10,666 nt of DNA from Jimgerdemannia flammicorona (lineage: Eukaryota > Mucoromycota > Endogonomycetes > Endogonales > Endogonaceae), in the NCBI GenBank assembly GCA_003990745.1, contig RBNI01007089.1, forward strand, positions 1 to 10,666, written 5' to 3'. The translations under genes were made by a program, and so were the position numbers. The notes beneath the pieces were generated by a model that was given only the letters and a program-made list of their open reading frames with translations, was not told the DNA's origin and ran no database searches. The stretch's first letter is position 1. Every line of letters begins with the position of its first letter. This document shows, piece after piece, positions 7,450 to 10,666 of the stretch.

Positions 7450-9930
7450 ATGAATAGTACAACCAACATTTTTTCTTTAAACATGAATGGGCAATGGGGT
7501 GCTTATCAATGTAGAAACATTTTTACTTAGCTGAAGAGATTGGAGGCCAATCTCTTCCTCTTGCAGAATGTCAGATGTGAGGATGATTTGGATAGACTGG
7601 AATGGATGAAGAAATGGGGAGGTGAGGCAGTTTGGAAGAGCAAGGTTGGGATTATGATATGAAAAGGCAGAGGGGAGATAAGGGATATGCAGAGCTGGGG
7701 GGATAGATTGGTCTGGAGTGAGTAGATATATACAGGATGGGAGCTGATCACAGTGGGCTCCTGTTACTACCCCACTTATAGAGTAAGCATGTGGATTGAG
7801 TGAAGGGCCTCCAGGAGAGTGGGATCCTCACAGAGGCTGGGGTGGATGTGCTTGGTGGAGACTTCAATATGGTTCAGAATGTACTGTTGAAAAGAACAGA
7901 TAGAGGATGGGGAGCAGAGGGTCAGAGTGGAGGACTGGTAGCATGGAAGGAAGTGGAAAGGCTGAGTGCTCTGGTGGATATAAGTAGGGAGTACTGGGGG
8001 GAGAGGAGGGTATACATGCATTGGGCAGGGGGCTTGGGGATGAGAATAGATTAAATTCTGATGGCTAGCTACTGGGGCTTGGATGTTTGGAAGTCACTGG
8101 AGGTGGAATGGTATCCTTGGTCAGCATTGGGGGCTTTTAGGACAGGGGTATTTTGAGGGGAGTGGGGATGGGCCTGAACATTGGTGCCTCAATTTCTCCT
8201 TATTAGATGATAAGATCTGGTGGGATGAGTGGGCTGCAGACATTCAACTGAGAGTGGAGTGCTGGAGGCAAGAAGGTGCCCCAGTTGGTGTTTGGTAGAT
8301 ACAGATAAAAGAGATGGCCAGGACCTACTGGAGTGAGGCTGGCAAGGAGGCTGGGAAACAGAGGAGGTGATTGGTGAGATGGGCTTCTAGTAGACTGTCT
8401 AGACTCTTGGAGGATTGGGCAAGACTGACAACATTGGAGGGGGAGGAGAATTGGAGATTAATGAGGGCAAAAATAGAGGTTGGTGAACTACAACTGGTGT
8501 TGTGGGAAGAGGAAGAGGCAAGGGTGCAGAGTTTGGTGGCATGGCTCCATTGGCAGAGTTTAGAAGAAGGAGAGAGACCCTCAAAGTATCTCATAAGAGC
8601 CCTTTAGGTGAGAAGGGTGCAGCAAAGGTGAGAGGGAGTGCTTGACTCAGATGATATACTGGTATATAATATACAAGACATTCTTTTAAAGGAGCATTAG
8701 AGTGGATTGTGGAGTGAGAAGGAGGATGGGATGGATGCTGATACTATTGACCAAGCATTGGAGGATTGGTGTCTCCTACAAGTTGATGAGTTGGGAGACT
8801 TGGTGTTGCTAGTATAAGGAGAGGAGATCTACCAGATTTTTGCCACAACAACACTGGGTATGGCATCTGGGGAGGATAGTCTGCCCTGGGACTTCTAGAA
8901 GAAGATAGTGTGAGTCTCAGGAGTACTGGGTGAGATGATGGCATTGTGTGATTTTATTCTACAGACAGAGAGATGGGTGAGAGAATAGAATCTGGAGTTG
9001 GTGACATTGCTCTACAAGAACAAAGGAAGGTGAGAGAACTGGAAGAACTGGAGGCCAATTATGCTACTGAATATGGACAGAAAGTTGGTTACTAAGGTGG
9101 TAGTTGCAAGGCTACAAAAGGTAGCTCAGCAAGTCTTGGGCATTGAACAGAGGGGCTTTATAGGAGGCTGGCTCATTAGAGATAGCACAGCCTGGATATA
9201 TGGAGTTATTGAAGGGGCACAAGCTAGTAGACTGGATGAACAACTGGTCTTTTTGGACCAGAAGAAGGCTTATGACTGAGTGTGGCAAGTCTGGCTGGCA
9301 AAAGTATTGGATAGGACTGAGGTTCCACACCAGTTCAGGTCAGCAATGGTCAGCCTACTGGAAGAGAGTAGGGCTGTACTCATGTATATTAGACATAGAG
9401 AGGTAGCATTTCCCCTAGGTAGGGAGGTGCCTCAGGGGGACCCACTGTCTCTCATTCTATATACCCTTTCCCTGGAACTCTTAATAGATAGAATTAGGTG
9501 AAAGATAGTGGGGCTCTCCATCTTTGGTATTGGGTGAAAAGTAGGAGCCTTTGCAGATGACATGGTGGTCAGCCTGAGATCAATTACTGATGTTAAGAAG
9601 CTCAAGGAGACAGTGGAGTGGTATGAAGAGAACTTGGGGACTAAACTTAATTAATATAAGTGCAAAACTATAGTGTTAGACAATAGTCTGATAGAAGGGG
9701 AGGTTATTGAAACAATTGTCTCTGCTGATGAGACAATGTAGTACTTAGATATCTATCTGTTGATATATGAGTCAGTTCTACTCAGGTTTTAGTAAGAGCA
9801 GCAGATTAAAATCTAGAGGAAGGTCCTGTAAAGTTGAGGGAGTTGTCAATTATTTCTAGCAAAGTATGTCTCAATTTTGAATATCTACTGATTGCCAAAG
9901 TTATGATATCTGACTTATCACAGTACCATT
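7450..9930 (+). pseudogene. LINE copy 1 ORF2: APE endonuclease and reverse transcriptase, decayed and truncated
   Basis: ORF2 nicks target DNA and copies the element RNA at the nick. From ATG 7450 the endonuclease reads SLNMNG (7474-7491), then LFLLQNVR, where the usual catalytic Glu after LQ reads Asn (7567). A one-base shift at about 7800 leads to GGDFN (7854-7868) and RID (8043-8051), the typical APE ending. A second shift near 8130 enters the frame kept to 9930: EHWCLNFSLLDD, RPSKYLIRAL, NWRPIMLLN (from 9046), GFIGG (9154-9168), FLDQKKAYD (9250-9276), PQGDPLS (9430-9450) and FADD (9550-9561), the RT active site. It then passes ENLGTKLN to the thumb-like LPKL-stop-YL. Stops interrupt throughout, such as TGA 9277 after KAYD where relatives have Arg. 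The wording LDQ-KAYD with NWRPI-LLN is L1/Tx1-like rather than Tad/I-like. The 3' part, including any RNase H, is absent because copy 2 interrupts it. Confidence 0.85.
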
Positions 9931-9932
9931 CG

Positions 9933-10666
9933 GGTGACACAAGACTCAGGCGACACTTTTTCCAACGTTTTTGGTGATGGACGACTAGCAACATGGACAG
10001 CATTGATCGAACTGGTGAGCGTACTGGCCAGGGGGGTGACAGCGCCTTTGGCTGGCAGCAGGTGGGGAGGAGGGGTGATGGTTTGGGGATGCCGGAGGCC
10101 TCGAGGGGGAGCAGAAGCGCCGGCGGTGGAGGGAGGGGCGGTCTGAGGCAGAGAGGAGGGGAGAGGTCGACCTTTGCTGACACGGTCCGGATGGGGAAGA
10201 TGGCTTCTGGACTGGATGGTTGGCTGGGACTGGGGAAGGCTTCGATGACTGCTGCTAGAGGACAGGGCGGTGTGCCCAGGGGTGCCTCTGGTGGTAGGGT
10301 GGGTGCCGGAGTAGGGGCTGGAGATGGGGCTGTGACTGCTGATGGGGCTGTGACTGGGGATCTGGCAAAAAATCCAGATGTGATGGTGGTTGGCAGTGCG
10401 GGGCAGGGAGGGGGCACGAGGCCCGGGGACCTGGCAGATGGCGTGACGGGCATGGTGTCGGCCCCGTTACTCAAGAAGTCGAGGTCAGAATTCACAGTCA
10501 CTATGTGCTTCCGAGGCTTGGCGGTGACGGCGAGGATGATTTTGGGGCTGGCGGTGCAAGAGGCTAAGGGAGCGGCCTCCGTAAAGTTCTTGAGGGGGAA
10601 GGAGGGGGTAGAGGTGGGGTTTGAGGAGGAAGACGCCCTGTTGGCAGCCATGGAGAAGGGGATGAT
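9933..10666 (+). mobile_element. Younger related LINE (copy 2), 5' end only
   Basis: Its leader and ORF1 start align without gaps with copy 1 at an offset of 4537. Unlike copy 1 it is rich in CpG (for example around 10081-10200 and 10441-10600) and its ORF1 has no stop. It starts inside the RT frame of copy 1, so it was inserted later. The 3' end lies beyond the window, so completeness cannot be judged. The ORF1 proteins of the two copies are clearly homologous but well diverged, more like related subfamilies than one family separated only by decay. Confidence 0.8.
9993..10666 (+). CDS. LINE copy 2 ORF1, intact but cut by the window end
   Basis: ATG 9993 opens 224 codons with no stop to the window edge. 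The ATG is the first in frame after TGA 9975-9977 and has A at -3 and G at +4. The protein starts MDSIDRTGERTGQGGDSAFG followed by WQQVGRRG. It is then Gly/Arg-rich with RGG-type runs (GGGGRGGLRQRGGERS, about residues 45-60), which suggests RNA binding. Next come a Gly/Ala/Val-rich stretch, KNPDV at 126-130, and a conserved part from APLLKKS (157-163) through LAVTARMILGL and ASVKFLRG to EGVEVGFEEED. This last part matches copy 1 closely in order and wording. By position it is the ORF1 nucleic-acid-binding protein. The RRM-like and C-terminal parts seen in copy 1 should lie beyond the window. A long minus-strand frame over the same bases (10651-9806) is treated as a shadow. Confidence 0.8.
   Translation, partial: MDSIDRTGERTGQGGDSAFGWQQVGRRGDGLGMPEASRGSRSAGGGGRGGLRQRGGERSTFADTVRMGKMASGLDGWLGLGKASMTAARGQGGVPRGASGGRVGAGVGAGDGAVTADGAVTGDLAKNPDVMVVGSAGQGGGTRPGDLADGVTGMVSAPLLKKSRSEFTVTMCFRGLAVTARMILGLAVQEAKGAASVKFLRGKEGVEVGFEEEDALLAAMEKGM

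Larger units (their letters stand above)
5396..9932 (+). mobile_element. Old L1-like LINE (copy 1), degenerate, 3' part cut off by copy 2
   Basis: The element has the non-LTR layout: short leader, ORF1, then ORF2 with endonuclease and reverse transcriptase. Its 5' edge is placed at about 5396 because ungapped similarity to copy 2 starts there (offset 4537). Shared strings include ACACAA, CGTTTTTGG (5429 and 9966) and GACTAGCAACATGG (5446 and 9983). By eye only two CpG remain after 5430, at 5581 and 7357. Both ORFs carry many stops and a few frameshifts, so the copy is dead. The RT frame still reads to about 9930, where copy 2 begins. The missing 3' end may continue beyond copy 2. The sense strand is strongly G-rich and C-poor, as in copy 2, so part of the bias belongs to the family. 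Confidence 0.85.

Noticed and set aside
9940..9980. RT of copy 1 continuing as RLRRHFFQRFW past 9940
   Set aside because: It needs a frame change. The bases belong to the copy 2 leader by ungapped match with 5396-5459, so the likeness to RT sequence is by chance.
9806..10651. 281-codon minus-strand reading frame as a gene
   Set aside because: It is antisense to the intact ORF1 of copy 2 and crosses the junction into copy 1 RT sequence, which a real gene would not be expected to do.

Overview
The window looks like a repeat-rich stretch of a eukaryotic genome, most likely a filamentous fungus whose repeats are or were methylated at CpG. I infer this from an F-box gene fragment, a non-LTR retrotransposon with endonuclease and reverse-transcriptase motifs, genes broken into several frames, and long blocks almost free of CpG beside blocks with ordinary CpG. 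A truffle-like Pezizomycete would fit, but nothing here fixes the species. I see no operons, CRISPR arrays, rRNA or convincing tRNA genes.

Layout. Bases 1 to about 1200 are a CpG-poor block, probably an old transposable element, with two plus-strand stretches of decayed coding sequence. Bases 1201-2505 are AT-richer, CpG-containing intergenic DNA with TCG-rich degenerate repeats near 2187-2364. Bases 2506-3422 on the minus strand hold a broken F-box gene that carries an in-frame hexapeptide repeat. From 3511 to about 5395 the plus strand holds fragments of a second, unidentified decayed gene, split by stops and frame changes. It is interrupted by a roughly 340-bp polypurine tract that contains a 62-bp minisatellite.

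From about 5396 to the end the window is retrotransposon. An old L1-like LINE (copy 1, about 5396-9932) starts with a 60-base leader. It has a long ORF1 (5456-7418) and an ORF2 (7450-9930) with apurinic-endonuclease and reverse-transcriptase motifs, all full of stops. By eye it keeps only two CpG dinucleotides after position 5430. At about 9933 it is cut, inside the RT domain, by the 5' end of a second related LINE (copy 2). Copy 2 is CpG-rich and has an intact ORF1 from ATG 9993 that runs off the window.

The order of events I infer is: decay of a host gene, insertion of LINE copy 1 into its 3' part, CpG and CAG decay of copy 1, then insertion of the younger copy 2. The functional content is the usual LINE set: ORF1 as the probable RNA-binding protein, and ORF2 as the nicking endonuclease and reverse transcriptase. 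Only copy 2 looks capable of encoding an intact protein here. I found no clearly new defence or metabolic system. The items most worth following up are the unusual ORF1, the nested insertion with contrasting CpG decay, and the unidentified decayed gene.
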